DNA of 15,794 bases from Lachnospiraceae bacterium UBA7093 (GTDB lineage Bacteria; Bacillota; Clostridia; Lachnospirales; Lachnospiraceae): contig DKYT01000034.1 of assembly GCA_002492465.1 (NCBI GenBank), positions 1-15,794 of the forward strand, in the 5' to 3' direction. A program made the translations under genes and the position numbers. Position 1 is the stretch's first letter, and every line of letters starts with the position of its first letter. Under the pieces are notes generated by a model. It ran no database searches. It saw only the letters and a list, made by a program, of their open reading frames with translations, and had not been told where the DNA came from. Below are positions 8,582 to 15,770 of the stretch, one piece after another.

Positions 8582-11500
8582 TTATCGGTACAGCGCATAC
8601 CCCTGCACTTCTCTGGAGAATCCGCTCTTTTCCAGGCTCTTTACCGAATGATCCGGATATTCTTTCACAAGGATTCTCTTTTTCCCGGGAAAAATCTGTC
8701 CATTTCGATACCCTTTCGCAAATTCTTTCAGCGCTTCCTCCAAAGACTCTTCCTCAAAAACCCGCAGAATTCCGCCGTTTCTTTCCAAAACTGCCACCGG
8801 CATACCGCCACGCAGCGCCACGGCACTTCCCGGCAGGTTTAGAAAGGCTCTGTCCTTCTGATGGGGCAGCAGTTTTCCCCATACCTGCATTGGATCAGCC
8901 CCGTTCATCCATATAAGTTCCTCTCCCGCATTCCGAAGAAGAGCTGTGATTCCTCCAAAATCCGTCCCTCTGATAAACTGTGCACCTGAAAGGCCTTCCA
9001 CAAAATATCCCCTTCTCACCTGCCCTGTATATTCCATGATACGCAGGCGGGACAACGCCTCCTGCCATAGAAGCCCGCAGGCTGCCGCCGTTTCCCGGCA
9101 CAGCACCTTATACCGCTCAAAGCAGCGATCCATCTGTTCCTCAAGTCCTGAGGGACGAACAGGTCTGACCAGATCCCATCGTCCTGCGCTTAATGCCTTT
9201 ACCCGCGCCCCTGCCCGCACCCGCGCAGTTGACTTTCTGATTTTCTCCCTGCCAATCCACTGCCGAACCGGCACAAAGCTGTCCGCGCATACAATTCCTT
9301 TTTCCATCAGAGAAAGAAGCGTGTCATAAGGCGATTCCCCGCCAAGGGCGCTGCCCAGCGCCTGCATGAAGCTGGCGCCTCTTTTTAAAAGCGCCCTGAC
9401 AAGAAGTTCTTCCTTTTCCGAAAGCTTCTCCCACTCCACCTTAGGCTCACTGTCCCAGTCTATCCGGTCTGTCCTGTCAAAACAGAGCTTTCCGCCTTCC
9501 TCCATATACCAGAAAATATCCCCTTTAGAGAGAATGCCGTCCAACAGGTTTTCCCTATAGCCCTGCACCCTTCCCGGCAGCAGGATCTCTTCCCATGCCG
9601 CTGCAGGACAGGAAATTCCCATAAGGGAGCCCAGCGCCTGTTCCAGCGCCTCCCCCGGCGGCGACGAGTGCTTCAGACATGCTGCCATCAAGGAGGCATA
9701 CGCCTGAGGTTTACAGGTTTTAATCTCTTCCCTGCGGTTTTTCAGCGTTTTCCCTCTGGCTCGCTTATACAATTGGGCATGATAATAAAATACCTTTTCC
9801 TCATCTTCCGGCTCTTCTGTGCCGGCAGATGCCGCCTGCCTTACCACCTCGTTTTTTGCACACAATTCTTCCAGCACAGCCTTTGCCGTCTCCTGGGTCC
9901 AGCTATAACGAAGGGCTGTCTGCCTCACGTTTGCTCCGCCCCGATATCGAAGCATCCGGCGGACAATCCTGCACTGTTCTTTCCGTCCGTTCTCTTCCAG
10001 CGCCGCCCGGTATTCCTCCTGCTGTTCCGCTGCGATCCAAAGCCCCTGTTCCAGATACACCGCCCGCTCCTGTCTGTGCAGATCTTCCAGCCACTCTATG
10101 GGGACCTCCAAATCCCCTGCCATCAAATCGCCTTCCGTCATCAAAAGGGTGTGGAGCTGCTTTTCATCCTCCGGCAGCTTTTCCCTTGCCTGAACCTGTA
10201 AAAGTTCCTTCTCCCCCGGCAAAATCAGATGCTCCTCCTGCTTTAACGCTTCCTCTACCGCTTTGTGTATCCCCTGGGGCGTAGGCGCATAATCATACAT
10301 TACTGCCGCCTCCTGGCTCCACTGCAGGGGCAGTGACATAGGGGAAGGAATCTGTGTATAAACCTCCCGCACCATAACCGCACCTGACCGGATCATGTAA
10401 AGCAGTTCCTGGACACCTTTTGCATCCCAAAGCTGTTCCATGCATTCCTGCCTTGTCTCCCGGATCAGTGGATGCTCCTTCTCCCCTGCCACCTGATCCA
10501 GCATCTCCGCGCTGCGCAGCCGCTGCATCCACAGGGGCTGCCGCTTGTTCCCCTTCGCCCCCATCATCAAAGCCCTGCCGCAGTTATAGCGAAATGCCAT
10601 ATTAAATACCGGTGTGGACAAAAGCAGGGCAGACAAAACTGCTTCCGCTGTCTCCGGGTTGATCCTGCTAAGAATCCCCTCCGGCAGCGTCTTGTCTCCG
10701 TAAGCGTAAAGTAAAAATCCATCTTCCTCGTCCACGCTCCCCACATTCATTCCCAGCTCCATCTGCGCCGTCTGCGCCGCAAGCAGGGAAAGAGGGGCGT
10801 TGACCCGCCGTCCGAAAATAGAATGAATCATCAGCTGACTGTTACCGGACTGATCCCGGAAATGCTCCGCCACAATCGTCCTGTCATCGGGCAGCCCTCC
10901 CGTGACTGCAATCTGTCTGCTCAAATATCCTTCTGAAAGCCGTGCAGCCGACTCGTCCAACCCCAACCCTGCAAGGGCGTCCATCAGCTTTCCTTCCTGC
11001 CATGCCTCCCCAAGACCGCGCATAATTCTCCCAAAGAGGATTCCCGTCTCCTTACTCCGCCCCTTTAGTTCTCCTTTCCAGAAGGGAAGCCTTGCGCCCT
11101 CCACCGGCGCCTGGGTCACCGTCACAGTATCCCTGCCTATGTCCACCACCTTCCAGCCAAATGCTCCTAAAATGAAACGGTCCCCTTTCTGGCTCTCGTA
11201 GACAAACTCCTCATCCGCCTCGCCTACCTTTACCCCGTCCTGTGTCCGCACAGTATAAAGCCCCTTGTCGGGAATGGTGCCGCCTGCCGATATGGCAAGC
11301 ATTCTGCTGTAGCCATCCCCTTCCACCTTTTCGTGGATTCTGTCATACAAAATCCTGGGGCGGACAGGTACTTCCCTCTTGTGTTCGTAGTCCCCCGCCA
11401 GCATCCGAAGCACCGCCTTTACATCCTCCCTTGTCACCTGGGTAAAGGACCAGGCTCTCGGCAGAATCTTCATCACCTCATCTACCTCGTAACCCTGAAA

Positions 11501-12727
11501 TGCCGCCATGGAAACCAGATGCTGCGCCAACACGTCAAAACACCCCTTAGGCGGATTCATACGCTCCACTTCTCCCTCCCTGGCAAGCTGCGCCGTCATT
11601 CCGCTTAAGACGCACTCCGCCGGAGTCCTGGGAAACAGGTACATGACACTGGTGCGGTCAGGATTGTGCCCCGCCCGCCCCAGTCTCTGCAAAGTGCCGG
11701 AAATGGTGCGGGGACATCCCACCTGCAATACCCGGTCGATCTCTCCCACATCAATTCCCAATTCCATGGAAGAGGTTGCGCATAAAAGCCGCAGCCGTCC
11801 CGCTCTCAGCGCCTCCTCAGCCTCTCTGCGCTGTTCCCTGGACAAGCTTCCATGATGTACGCGGGCAAAATCCTCTCCGCCAATCAGATTTACATAATAT
11901 GCTAACTTCTCCGCATATCTCCTTCCTTCCACAAAAGCGATCACGCTCCGGTTCCCCTGACAATACTGATATACCAGCTTCGACAATTCCTGCCAGACCG
12001 GATCCTTCTTCTTTTTGCTGCTGTCCACATAGGAACCAAGAATTTCCAGTCTCACTTTCTTTTTCATATAAGGCGACACCACCCGGACCTCCTCCGGCGC
12101 CAGGTAGCGGGCGGCATCCTCCAAAGGCGATATGGTAGCGGACAGCCCGATACGCTGCAAAGGTTGGGAGCATAAAAAATCCAATCTTGCCAGCGACAAC
12201 ATCAGATGGGCGCCTCTCTTCGTATCAATCAGCGCATGCAACTCGTCTATGATCACAGCTTTCGCCGTACAGAGCATATTCTGTCCCGTTTTGCTGGTGA
12301 GCATCAGGTATAAGGATTCCGGCGTAATAATCAGAATATGAGGCGGTTTTCTGATCATCTGCCGCCTCTCCTGTTGGGTCGTATCCCCGGTACGGATTGC
12401 CACCCTGACCAGCGCCTCCCCCTCGATTCCTATCAGCGGCTTCCGTAAATTTTCCCTGATATCCGCTGCCAGAGATTTCAGCGGCGACACATAAATCAGC
12501 TGCAGTTCCGGCTTCAGAGATCCCTCCAACGCCATTTTCTTAAACCGATCCAAAAAGACCAGAAAAGCGGAAAGGGTCTTGCCCGTTCCCGTGGGTGCGG
12601 ACACCAGCACATGCCCGCCGGCTGCGATGGCAGGCCAGCTTTCCTTTTGTACCGGCGTGGGTTCCCCCAGCGTTTTCCTAAACCAGTCTGCTGTTTTTGA
12701 TGCAAATAGCCCCAAACAATCGTCCAT
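8582..12727 (-). CDS. lhr: Lhr-type large ATP-dependent helicase
   Basis: A 1,381-residue superfamily 2 helicase of the Lhr family, 3'-5' translocases linked to DNA repair. Motifs run in order: the Q-motif region with FRKTLGEPTPVQ near the start, Walker A APTGTGKT (44-51), motif Ia SPLKSLA (81-87), motif II DELH (161-164), motif III SAT (196-198), motif V ATSSMELGIDVG (317-328) and motif VI QRLGRAGH (347-354). The Lhr-specific winged-helix and beta-rich regions follow, and the protein continues well past the helicase core, as full-length bacterial Lhr (about 1,500 residues in E. coli) does. The start uses AAAGG about 9 nt before the ATG. The gene converges on the PHP-HAD gene, with 26 nt between the stops. 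Its 5' untranslated region contains the palindromic repeat block at 12744-12883, and no clear promoter of its own was found. Confidence 0.93.
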   Translation of the reverse strand: MDDCLGLFASKTADWFRKTLGEPTPVQKESWPAIAAGGHVLVSAPTGTGKTLSAFLVFLDRFKKMALEGSLKPELQLIYVSPLKSLAADIRENLRKPLIGIEGEALVRVAIRTGDTTQQERRQMIRKPPHILIITPESLYLMLTSKTGQNMLCTAKAVIIDELHALIDTKRGAHLMLSLARLDFLCSQPLQRIGLSATISPLEDAARYLAPEEVRVVSPYMKKKVRLEILGSYVDSSKKKKDPVWQELSKLVYQYCQGNRSVIAFVEGRRYAEKLAYYVNLIGGEDFARVHHGSLSREQRREAEEALRAGRLRLLCATSSMELGIDVGEIDRVLQVGCPRTISGTLQRLGRAGHNPDRTSVMYLFPRTPAECVLSGMTAQLAREGEVERMNPPKGCFDVLAQHLVSMAAFQGYEVDEVMKILPRAWSFTQVTREDVKAVLRMLAGDYEHKREVPVRPRILYDRIHEKVEGDGYSRMLAISAGGTIPDKGLYTVRTQDGVKVGEADEEFVYESQKGDRFILGAFGWKVVDIGRDTVTVTQAPVEGARLPFWKGELKGRSKETGILFGRIMRGLGEAWQEGKLMDALAGLGLDESAARLSEGYLSRQIAVTGGLPDDRTIVAEHFRDQSGNSQLMIHSIFGRRVNAPLSLLAAQTAQMELGMNVGSVDEEDGFLLYAYGDKTLPEGILSRINPETAEAVLSALLLSTPVFNMAFRYNCGRALMMGAKGNKRQPLWMQRLRSAEMLDQVAGEKEHPLIRETRQECMEQLWDAKGVQELLYMIRSGAVMVREVYTQIPSPMSLPLQWSQEAAVMYDYAPTPQGIHKAVEEALKQEEHLILPGEKELLQVQAREKLPEDEKQLHTLLMTEGDLMAGDLEVPIEWLEDLHRQERAVYLEQGLWIAAEQQEEYRAALEENGRKEQCRIVRRMLRYRGGANVRQTALRYSWTQETAKAVLEELCAKNEVVRQAASAGTEEPEDEEKVFYYHAQLYKRARGKTLKNRREEIKTCKPQAYASLMAACLKHSSPPGEALEQALGSLMGISCPAAAWEEILLPGRVQGYRENLLDGILSKGDIFWYMEEGGKLCFDRTDRIDWDSEPKVEWEKLSEKEELLVRALLKRGASFMQALGSALGGESPYDTLLSLMEKGIVCADSFVPVRQWIGREKIRKSTARVRAGARVKALSAGRWDLVRPVRPSGLEEQMDRCFERYKVLCRETAAACGLLWQEALSRLRIMEYTGQVRRGYFVEGLSGAQFIRGTDFGGITALLRNAGEELIWMNGADPMQVWGKLLPHQKDRAFLNLPGSAVALRGGMPVAVLERNGGILRVFEEESLEEALKEFAKGYRNGQIFPGKKRILVKEYPDHSVKSLEKSGFSREVQGYALYR

Positions 12728-12743
12728 TTTCTGTTGCCTTTCT

Positions 12744-12883
12744 CATGCTTCGCAAGTCGGTGTTCGTAACAAACGCTGCCTCGTTCCGCGAGCCAGCTTA
12801 TCGTAACAAACGCTGCCTCGTTCCACGAGCCAGCTTATTGTAATAAAAAAATGCCTTAAACCACATAAAATATGGGTTTCGGC
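12744..12883. repeat. Left flanking repeat block (copy A): terminator plus two palindromic units
   Basis: The block contains a truncated unit (12744-12769), two palindromic units in tandem with a period of 37 nt (from 12766 and from 12803), and a terminator hairpin (12851-12883). Each unit folds through GCTG/CAGC and CTCG/CGAG with a C-C mismatch and a 5-nt loop. Bases 12798-12883 match 13896-13981 with one difference (12822 T versus 13920 C). The block separates the GNAT gene from lhr. Confidence 0.85.
12844..12883 (-). terminator. Rho-independent terminator after the GNAT gene
   Basis: On the minus strand GCC and AAACC pair with GGTTT and GGC around a CATA/TATG tip, followed by a run of seven Ts. 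It begins 11 nt after the GNAT stop codon. It is a near-perfect copy of the tRNA-Glu terminator but has lost the two outermost base pairs of the stem. Confidence 0.75.
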
Positions 12884-12893
12884 TTGCATATCT

Positions 12894-13475
12894 TTAATCT
12901 TCACTGAATATGTCTTTTCGCATACTTATTGTATGCTTTGCATTTTTTCTTTTGCTACTCAAATTTTCAATAAATCCATTCTTTTTATAGAATTGAGGTG
13001 TATTTGAATCATATTCAATATCTGCATCCACTGTAATAAATCTACATGCTACCCCTAATTCATTCATACTAAACGCAAAAGCCCTTGCCATTTCAAGCAT
13101 AAACGAACCATAGCCTTTTCTCTTTGCCTCATCTGACAATTCCTTATTTACTGCTAATTTCCCGACTTTTAGTGCCGGTATCGAGGCATATGAAACCTTA
13201 CTTATATCATGCAGCTCTTTCTCTTCATTTGTCAATTTTATTGAATCTGCCGAAAGAGTCATATAAGCTAGTAATTCATCTGTTTTCTTATTCAGTAACA
13301 AAAAAGTTTTACTTATATTCAAATCGCAAAACTTATTAGCTATTTTTAAAAACTCATTATATTCAACAATATGACTGTCAAACAAATAATGTGAGATATC
13401 ATCTATTTCACTAATTGATAATAATCTCACATTATTTTGAATTGCTATAATATCACTTTCTACCAGATAACTCAT
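12894..13475 (-). CDS. GNAT N-acetyltransferase, TacT/AtaT-like; candidate toxin
   Basis: This 193-residue protein is predicted to transfer acetyl from acetyl-CoA. The acetyl-CoA loop lies at residues 118-123 (KRKGYG, a conservative form of the R-x-x-G-x-G motif), preceded by the strand IPALKVGKLAV (99-109). A late strand with ITVDA and the motif QFYKKNGF (161-168) follow. This combination is typical of the GNAT group that includes the TacT and AtaT toxins, which acetylate the amino acid on charged tRNAs. The first 90 residues form an extra N-terminal segment of unclear function. Its start codon overlaps the stop of the upstream small gene as ATGA, so translation is probably coupled. It is AT-rich compared with lhr next to it. 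The GNAT fold is near certain; the toxin role is inference. An ordinary metabolite acetyltransferase remains possible. Confidence 0.85.
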   Translation of the reverse strand: MSYLVESDIIAIQNNVRLLSISEIDDISHYLFDSHIVEYNEFLKIANKFCDLNISKTFLLLNKKTDELLAYMTLSADSIKLTNEEKELHDISKVSYASIPALKVGKLAVNKELSDEAKRKGYGSFMLEMARAFAFSMNELGVACRFITVDADIEYDSNTPQFYKKNGFIENLSSKRKNAKHTISMRKDIFSED

Positions 13476-13624
13476 ACTTTACGTATATTAGCAAGGACGC
13501 CACGCAACAAATCATTTTTTTTCAATGCCTTGTCTGTTGGCTTGCTATTTACCTGAGCCAATAAATTTGCAGCATCTTTACCACTCAATTCTGGTGTTGC
13601 CTGTATCGGTTTTATTGTTGCCAT
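13472..13624 (-). CDS. Small basic protein upstream of GNAT; candidate antitoxin
   Basis: This 50-residue protein begins MATIKPIQATPELSGKDA. The start at 13624 is chosen because AGAGAGGTGG lies 5 nt upstream. An ATG 12 codons earlier (13660) touches the -10 hexamer and would fall outside the transcript. Nine Lys/Arg face four Asp/Glu, giving a net positive charge, and the second half (about 16-50) looks helical. It has no cysteines, signal peptide or recognisable ribbon-helix-helix pattern. I do not recognise a named family. It precedes the GNAT gene with a 4-nt ATGA overlap and a private promoter. Small upstream protein plus coupled GNAT is the layout of type II toxin-antitoxin pairs, so an antitoxin role is inferred. 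It could instead be an unrelated coupled protein. Confidence 0.7.
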   Translation of the reverse strand: MATIKPIQATPELSGKDAANLLAQVNSKPTDKALKKNDLLRGVLANIRKV

Positions 13625-13660
13625 AACATCCACCTCTCTTCCTTTCATGTCTTTACTCAT

Positions 13661-13689
13661 ATTATACCACCCCAGTCACCTAACTTCAA
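13661..13689 (-). promoter_or_regulatory. Promoter of the small-protein/GNAT cassette
   Basis: TTGAAG (13684-13689) and a perfect TATAAT (13661-13666) are separated by exactly 17 nt on the minus strand, and the -10 carries a TGG extension. The predicted start near 13653 leaves about 29 nt before the 13624 start codon. This is one of the best promoters in the window. Confidence 0.75.
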
Positions 13690-13877
13690 TAACTGAGCAT
13701 ATCAAGATTTCCTACTCACATCTAAATCTGGAGATGCAAGTTTATCATATACTCATTTAGAAATCAATTGCTTATGTATATTATGAGATAATTTAACCCA
13801 ATTATGCTAATTCACTTTTACTGCAAATCCTACAGGTGAGAAAATCAACAGTAATTTGGATGATCTAACGCCACATT
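13690..13877. other. AT-rich spacer upstream of the cassette promoter
   Basis: Together with its flanks, this is part of a gene-free stretch between the small protein and tRNA-Glu. I see no open frame with a ribosome binding site here. A small dyad (CATCT and AGATG near 13718-13736) lacks a T-tract. Nothing else stands out; it probably arrived with the cassette, since it lies inside the flanking repeats. Confidence 0.5.
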
Positions 13878-13983
13878 CATGCTTCGCAAGCCGGTTTATC
13901 GTAACAAACGCTGCCTCGTCCCACGAGCCAGCTTATTGTAATAAAAAAATGCCTTAAACCACATAAAATATGGGTTTCGGCAT
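13878..13983. repeat. Right flanking repeat block (copy B): tRNA terminator plus palindromic unit
   Basis: The block contains a truncated unit (13878-13904), one full palindromic unit (13901-13941) and the tRNA terminator hairpin. It matches copy A at 85 of 86 positions between 13896 and 13981, offset by 1,098 bp. Copy A has one more unit. The GGCAT that completes the terminator stem is intact here but broken in copy A, which suggests copy B is the original. Confidence 0.85.
13939..13983 (-). terminator. Rho-independent terminator of tRNA-Glu
   Basis: On the minus strand ATGCC (13979-13983) and AAACC pair with GGTTT and GGCAT (13949-13953) around a CATA/TATG tip, followed by seven Ts. It lies 30 nt past the tRNA 3' end. 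Confidence 0.8.
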
Positions 13984-14013
13984 CCTTTAGGGTTGGGCTG
14001 TTAAAAACAGTCG

Positions 14014-14085
14014 CAGCTCGTAGGGGAATCGAACCCCTGTTTCCGCCGTGAGAGGGCGGCGTCTTAACCGCTTGACCAACGAGCC
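14014..14085 (-). tRNA. tRNA-Glu (anticodon CTC)
   Basis: The 72-nt gene folds as a cloverleaf. The acceptor stem is GGCTCGT with ACGAGCT, and the D arm carries GGTCAAGCGGTTAAGAC. The anticodon stem CCGCC/GGCGG encloses the loop CTCTCAC, which gives anticodon CTC reading GAG. The T arm is CAGGGG, TTCGATT, CCCCT. The discriminator base is G. The three bases after it (CGA) are not CCA, so the CCA end must be added after transcription. It is the only RNA gene seen and sits at the border of the accessory cassette. Confidence 0.96.
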
Positions 14086-14143
14086 ATTCTTGATACGAAC
14101 CAAGCGACAAACATTTTATTTGCCGTACGCATCACACTTGATT

Positions 14144-14172
14144 ATTTTATTACAAATTCCAAAATAATGCAA
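14144..14172 (-). promoter_or_regulatory. Possible tRNA-Glu promoter
   Basis: TTGCAT (14167-14172) and TAAAAT (14144-14149) are separated by 17 nt, and initiation would fall some 50 nt before the tRNA 5' end. The -35 matches consensus at only three positions. Confidence 0.4.
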
Positions 14173-14220
14173 GCAAAATTTTAAGTTTTCTATTTTTTTT
14201 ATTTTTTCAATTTTAATCGA

Positions 14221-14280
14221 AAAAACAGGGGATAACCAATCTACATTATTAATGTAATGGTCACGCCCCTGTGTTTTTCT
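14221..14280. terminator. Terminator-like hairpin, possibly bidirectional
   Basis: ACAGGGG (14225-14231) and CCCCTGT (14266-14272) form a perfect 7-bp stem, with a further CATTA/TAATG pairing inside. A-rich and T-rich tracts lie on the outer sides, so it could stop transcription on either strand. On the minus strand it is about 80 nt after the secreted-protein gene, which it most likely serves, insulating tRNA-Glu. Confidence 0.65.
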
Positions 14281-14350
14281 TTCTTATTTTCACGCTGTTT
14301 AAATCAGTCTCCTCTAGTAAAATAGTTTGCCTATACTCTAGGGCGCAATA

Positions 14351-14836
14351 CTAATCTTTTCTTGCCAAATACACAAAATGGAGTATTCCAGATTTCGGTT
14401 TCATTTCAACCCTATAACTTGAATGATCGTCACCAAGATACAAATCATCCTGTCCACTTGTCAGCTCGCCTTCCCAAACCAAATCACCGGTTTCTGCATC
14501 CGTAAGCCTTACACTATACCTGACATCTGGCATTACTGCCAAAAGCTTTTCCCCCCAATCTACATACTGACAACCGGGAATTTCATTTCCAATAATTGGA
14601 ATACTACACATAAGGCTCAAACTATCAAGTATATTGCTCCCGGCATCTGGCAAATCCGATGAAGAAATAATATAACTTCCCGGAGCATAAACCCCCATAT
14701 CTGCATATACGCCCAGACCTACTGCTGCATATTCTGCATCATATCGTCCTTCCTCAGCAAACGCAGACATTGGAGACGCTAATATTACCATTGCGACAAT
14801 ACACATTGTAATCATAGATAAAAGTTTTTTCTTCAT
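14351..14836 (-). CDS. Small secreted protein of unknown function
   Basis: The 161-residue protein has a clear Sec signal peptide: KKK at positions 2-4, a hydrophobic core (about 5-22) and an AFA cleavage site after residue 27. The cysteine at position 12 lies inside the signal core and is not a lipobox. The mature part of about 134 residues is acidic and contains two cysteines (77 and 89) that could form a disulfide. A C-terminal region (about 105-160) looks beta-rich, with alternating hydrophobic residues such as RYSVRLTDAETGDLVWEGEL, perhaps a small sandwich domain. No LPXTG anchor or transmembrane tail follows, so release to the medium or loose wall association is expected. A strong AGGAGG precedes the ATG, and a promoter and a terminator bracket it as a single-gene unit. 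I do not recognise the family. Confidence 0.8.
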   Translation of the reverse strand: MKKKLLSMITMCIVAMVILASPMSAFAEEGRYDAEYAAVGLGVYADMGVYAPGSYIISSSDLPDAGSNILDSLSLMCSIPIIGNEIPGCQYVDWGEKLLAVMPDVRYSVRLTDAETGDLVWEGELTSGQDDLYLGDDHSSYRVEMKPKSGILHFVYLARKD

Positions 14837-14926
14837 TTATTTCCTCCTTTTTTATGACTAGAATTAACCATGAGTAACAAGATATTATCTGCATTGGAAT
14901 CATCTCCTTTCCTTCATCTTACTTCC

Positions 14927-14955
14927 ATTATAGACTATCATACATCAACTTTCTA
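14927..14955 (-). promoter_or_regulatory. Promoter of the secreted-protein gene
   Basis: TAGAAA (14950-14955) and a perfect TATAAT (14927-14932) are separated by 17 nt on the minus strand. The leader to the start at 14836 is about 85 nt. The remainder of the gap to the Fic gene (to 15032) shows no other gene and no clear Fic terminator. Confidence 0.6.
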
Positions 14956-15032
14956 TCATTTTTGTAACATAACCTGCCATTTTCGTTGATGCGTTTTTTA
15001 TTTTTTCTGTTGCATATCACGATAAATCCATA

Positions 15033-15770
15033 CTACATAAAATATCTGCATTTCTCCCAATAAAACTGCTGCTCTTTTTCAAATAAACCTGCCAACTTAT
15101 CGAGAGACTTTTCTTCTCTATATTCTTTCAATGCATCCAGGTATTCGCTTCTATTTACATCTTCAATTACAATTGGCACAATTCCGTTTTTGAGACACTC
15201 TCTAAAAAGAATTAATCTGCCTGTTCTGCCATTACCATCCTGGAAAGGATGAATACTCTCGTATTGCGCATGAAAATCAGCCAGCACAAAAAGATCTATC
15301 GTTTGCCCCAAATACCAATCCATAAGATGATTCATCTCATCTTTCACATTCTCTGGTCTTACCGTCTGATACATACCGATCATATTAGGGCGTCTTTTAT
15401 AATCGCCAATGGCATACCCATTCGCACGGTCTTCAAATACTCCTGACTTCAATTCATAGTGAAACTGCTTTATCAGGTCTTGTGACAGCCGCTCGTCTAA
15501 GGTGTCCAACATTTTATTGAACATTAAAAAATGTCCATTCATTTCTTCCACATCTTTTGCTCTATAATAATCATCTGATCTGGGCAAAATCCCATTATCA
15601 AACAAGGATGCTGTCTGCTCCTCTGTCAGCGTACTTCCTTCTATTTTGTTTGAATTATAAGCAAGCAAACGCTGGGTATATGCATACACACCGGATCTGT
15701 CAAATTTTTCCCGTTCTATTTTAAAACGCTCCAAGAGAAAACTTAAAAATTCTTTATCCACATCATTCAC
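15033..15770 (-). CDS. Fic family protein, class II (N-terminal autoinhibitory helix)
   Basis: Fic enzymes usually transfer AMP from ATP to a hydroxyl of a target protein. The 245-residue chain has the complete catalytic motif HPFQDGNGRTGR at 174-185, with catalytic His174, Asp178 and Arg185. An inhibitory motif of the form S-x-x-x-E-G is present at 40-45 (SNKIEG), where Glu44 would block productive ATP binding. It lies before the Fic core, which defines class II. A YKRRPNMIG stretch (124-132) resembles the flap that holds the target. The only initiator upstream of a TAA in this frame is GTG at 15770. A second GTG at 15761 has better spacing from AGAGAGG and may be the real start, making the protein three residues shorter. 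No separate antitoxin gene is seen downstream, consistent with built-in inhibition. The target is unknown. Confidence 0.9.
   Translation of the reverse strand: MNDVDKEFLSFLLERFKIEREKFDRSGVYAYTQRLLAYNSNKIEGSTLTEEQTASLFDNGILPRSDDYYRAKDVEEMNGHFLMFNKMLDTLDERLSQDLIKQFHYELKSGVFEDRANGYAIGDYKRRPNMIGMYQTVRPENVKDEMNHLMDWYLGQTIDLFVLADFHAQYESIHPFQDGNGRTGRLILFRECLKNGIVPIVIEDVNRSEYLDALKEYREEKSLDKLAGLFEKEQQFYWEKCRYFM

Noticed and set aside
8545..8582. Possible bidirectional terminator between the convergent PHP-HAD and lhr genes
   Set aside because: A short TTAGA/TCTAA pairing is present but there is no stable GC stem and no T-tract on either strand.
9668..10284. Long plus-strand open frames opposite lhr
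   Set aside because: They are antisense shadows of the GC-richer helicase gene, rich in Pro, Ser and Cys, with no ribosome binding sites.
12810..12835. Shared GGCTCGT between the tRNA 5' end and the palindromic units, suggesting the repeat derives from the tRNA
   Set aside because: The match is only about 7 nt and does not extend; the repeat core is explained by its own stem.
12744..12843. Tandem palindromic units as a short CRISPR array
   Set aside because: There are only two full units, with no spacers of regular length between them and no cas genes nearby.
13877..14110. A 77-residue minus-strand open frame covering tRNA-Glu
   Set aside because: It is a translation of the tRNA and its terminator and cannot be a real gene.
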